A DNA stretch of 64,000 bases from assembly GCA_019752015.1 (NCBI GenBank), contig JAIEMQ010000002.1, positions 1 through 64,000 of the forward strand, read 5' to 3'. The position numbers were made by a program, and so were the translations under genes. The notes beneath the pieces were generated by a model. That model searched no databases and was not told where the DNA came from. It saw only the letters and a program-made list of their open reading frames with translations. Source of the stretch: Cyanobacteriota bacterium. GTDB taxonomy: Bacteria; Acidobacteriota; Vicinamibacteria; Vicinamibacterales; UBA2999. Positions 63,801 through 64,000 of this stretch are shown piece after piece. The stretch's first letter is position 1. Each line of letters begins with the position of its first letter.

Positions 63801-64000
63801 ATATCGCGATTCCAATATCCGTATTGTCGACGAGTAGATTATTGGTGATGAAGCCGTTGTGGCACCAAAGCGCCGTTATGCCGTCAGACCATGGTGTCTC
63901 ACCGTTGTCATGTTCGGTATAAACATCTCGCCCATTGCGAGCGATGTAATTGTTATCGACGTTGAAATGCCCAAACAACCCGAGCCCGGAGCCGCAGAGT
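60862..64000 (-). CDS. large secreted beta-helix protein, partial at right edge
   Basis: More than 1,040 residues are visible and the frame stays open to the window end, so the N-terminus is missing. The upstream part shows right-handed beta-helix repeats ('NNYIARNGRDVYTEHDNG', 'NGFITNNLLVDNTDIGIAIFGSNTCTVAGNIIVNTG'). These are followed by several beta-sandwich regions, including one resembling a pre-peptidase C-terminal domain, and Thr/Ser/Asn-rich repeats. Base composition is clearly lower in GC than the rest of the window and codon use is less biased, which suggests horizontal acquisition. It may be a polysaccharide lyase, adhesin or tailspike-like protein. Confidence 0.8.
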   Translation of the reverse strand, partial: LCGSGLGLFGHFNVDNNYIARNGRDVYTEHDNGETPWSDGITALWCHNGFITNNLLVDNTDIGIAIFGSNTCTVAGNIIVNTGKYGFAGLNPGNSPSEPPATPGEHTNSEFRDNTIYTLVPDKLAIGLLLGTHPWKTEPQWTAHNVGNVYGNVVYNTVTNMVIDGIEGGNVYANNVGGATSGIDGMGDCDPGGLPYVVNTDDVGSAVYQTGWEYLVYHPDGCVSGKLFSNWREAPKTKTAEITVTNSFDTLKFYGKAGDRARLEAAGGTFTWGRIDIRNPDGSFLAGTWVGMKALIEVRLPVTGTYKVIVDPDGSNVGEITLTLSLLSPDPVTTTSHKVATSWEVPTGSGSATIIQTGATAAARKWIHPDMPSTGLRLGVKASAGTVDSFTNGPSFIGNNPNQPKQGGIFLEFEVERYPTIADAEFLGTETSAGGPNAIRAYITTSGQLVVKHDGGRTTPQVLWTSSALGLNTPHSLQLRFEHNSESVHPSPNPDWENMTSWAQVIFDGATVVTYGAIPGGVWQSGETTPKGLDVASGTTSLVFTSLKSPAATNGLLMNVWKAALLGAQSHGDPMETYETNWRSTLLQAADAGTYSAWTGGRPDWRARSIIAGDGTFPLSVSSSVLGEKISYRMESMASRGISGQIGSVLVGVRMQAASAATKAFIRRNGVDTTLTDFTLASNDTRWYRVATSGWSTTDVVEVGVTNGVNATNSLFSVALIVEHDSPEPEPFTDRTTQVIKRPYTGNGTAQTIDFGNNLVPTAVLVMALNASTAVEPMWWWESRQGAAGMSSSLTNFSRIWPQRGKMHVVDGASRSFNVSGVDYVAIALFDPTGRYVVPFAVSKPLAEDNYTHKLRDPQSGALLSNFTPDFIFGGAAFGNSADSTKASLYRGPGHTGDLTAKLGVAQASDADRIQALGAGTVQFGTLIGHGSGDHAFWAGRVSDGVSSTRLMAVTSYVGDGTSSRDIALSLSGSTPEFALVVPTTAVAKVYRVNGDTTGRRTDTGNAVSNSITALGTDKITVGSALNASNVTYDVWVITTGTINP

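Noticed and set aside
1..64000. tRNA, rRNA, IS transposase, integrase or CRISPR array
   Set aside because: None was recognised on either strand by reading; short diverged elements could still be missed.

Overview
The window is high-GC bacterial chromosome, most probably from an acidobacterium (Vicinamibacteria-like) or a close environmental relative. This is inferred from the gene set: meso-DAP-type cell-wall genes, many secreted PQQ-propeller and Ig-like proteins, Tat-exported PLP enzymes, and GTG/TTG starts with 1-4 base overlaps. I saw no rRNA, tRNA, CRISPR array, IS transposase or phage structural gene. Both ends (about 1-650 and 60.8-64 kb) look visibly poorer in GC than the middle.

Layout. 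(1) 0.66-3.4 kb: a secreted Ig-like protein and a PQQ-type beta-propeller, overlapping by ATGA. (2) 3.4-6.5 kb, minus strand: a Tat-exported HisC-like aminotransferase, a frameshifted GT87-like membrane glycosyltransferase, and pgeF. (3) 7.0-25.4 kb, minus strand: a radical SAM/B12-type protein followed by the whole division and cell-wall (dcw) cluster. Read in the direction of transcription it is mraZ-rsmH-ftsL-pbp-murE-murF-mraY-murD-ftsW-murG-murC-ftsQ-ftsA-ftsZ. It has a consensus sigma70 promoter and three GTGGA repeats at 10-base spacing in front of mraZ, a likely MraZ autoregulatory operator. (4) 25.5-33.4 kb, plus strand: ychF, three GT2 glycosyltransferases, an SDR epimerase-like protein, a DegT aminotransferase, an STN-domain secreted protein, a GNAT protein and yqeY, closed by a rho-independent terminator. 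(5) 33.7-43.99 kb: murJ, an MFS carrier, a rhomboid protease, a very short LemA-like protein, a cupin, a fused alpha-beta E1 2-oxoacid dehydrogenase, a secreted propeller, an SGNH lipoprotein and an ABC exporter.

(6) 44.0-53.1 kb is the most interesting region. It reads as a Pel/galactosaminogalactan-like exopolysaccharide locus. A PelF-like GT4 and an HlyD-like adaptor run leftward. A large Agd3/CE18-like deacetylase, a PelG-like membrane protein, an unrecognised 505-residue membrane protein and a spherulin-4/GH135-like glycoside hydrolase run rightward in one tightly packed operon. (7) 53.2-60.8 kb is a fatty-acid beta-oxidation operon: a FadR-like TetR regulator with an 18-base palindromic operator overlapping its promoter, then fadN-like, two alpha/beta hydrolases, fadA-like and fadE-like genes. 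(8) 60.86 kb to the edge is a very large secreted beta-helix protein, incomplete at the right end.

A second theme is short dispersed palindromic or low-complexity elements. They sit in intergenic spaces and, in several cases, appear inserted in frame inside housekeeping genes (murG, rsmH, fadA-like, fadE-like). They also form gene ends or leaders (rsmH, ftsQ, ABC permease, TetR leader). They look like REP- or MITE-like sequences and are listed as separate findings.
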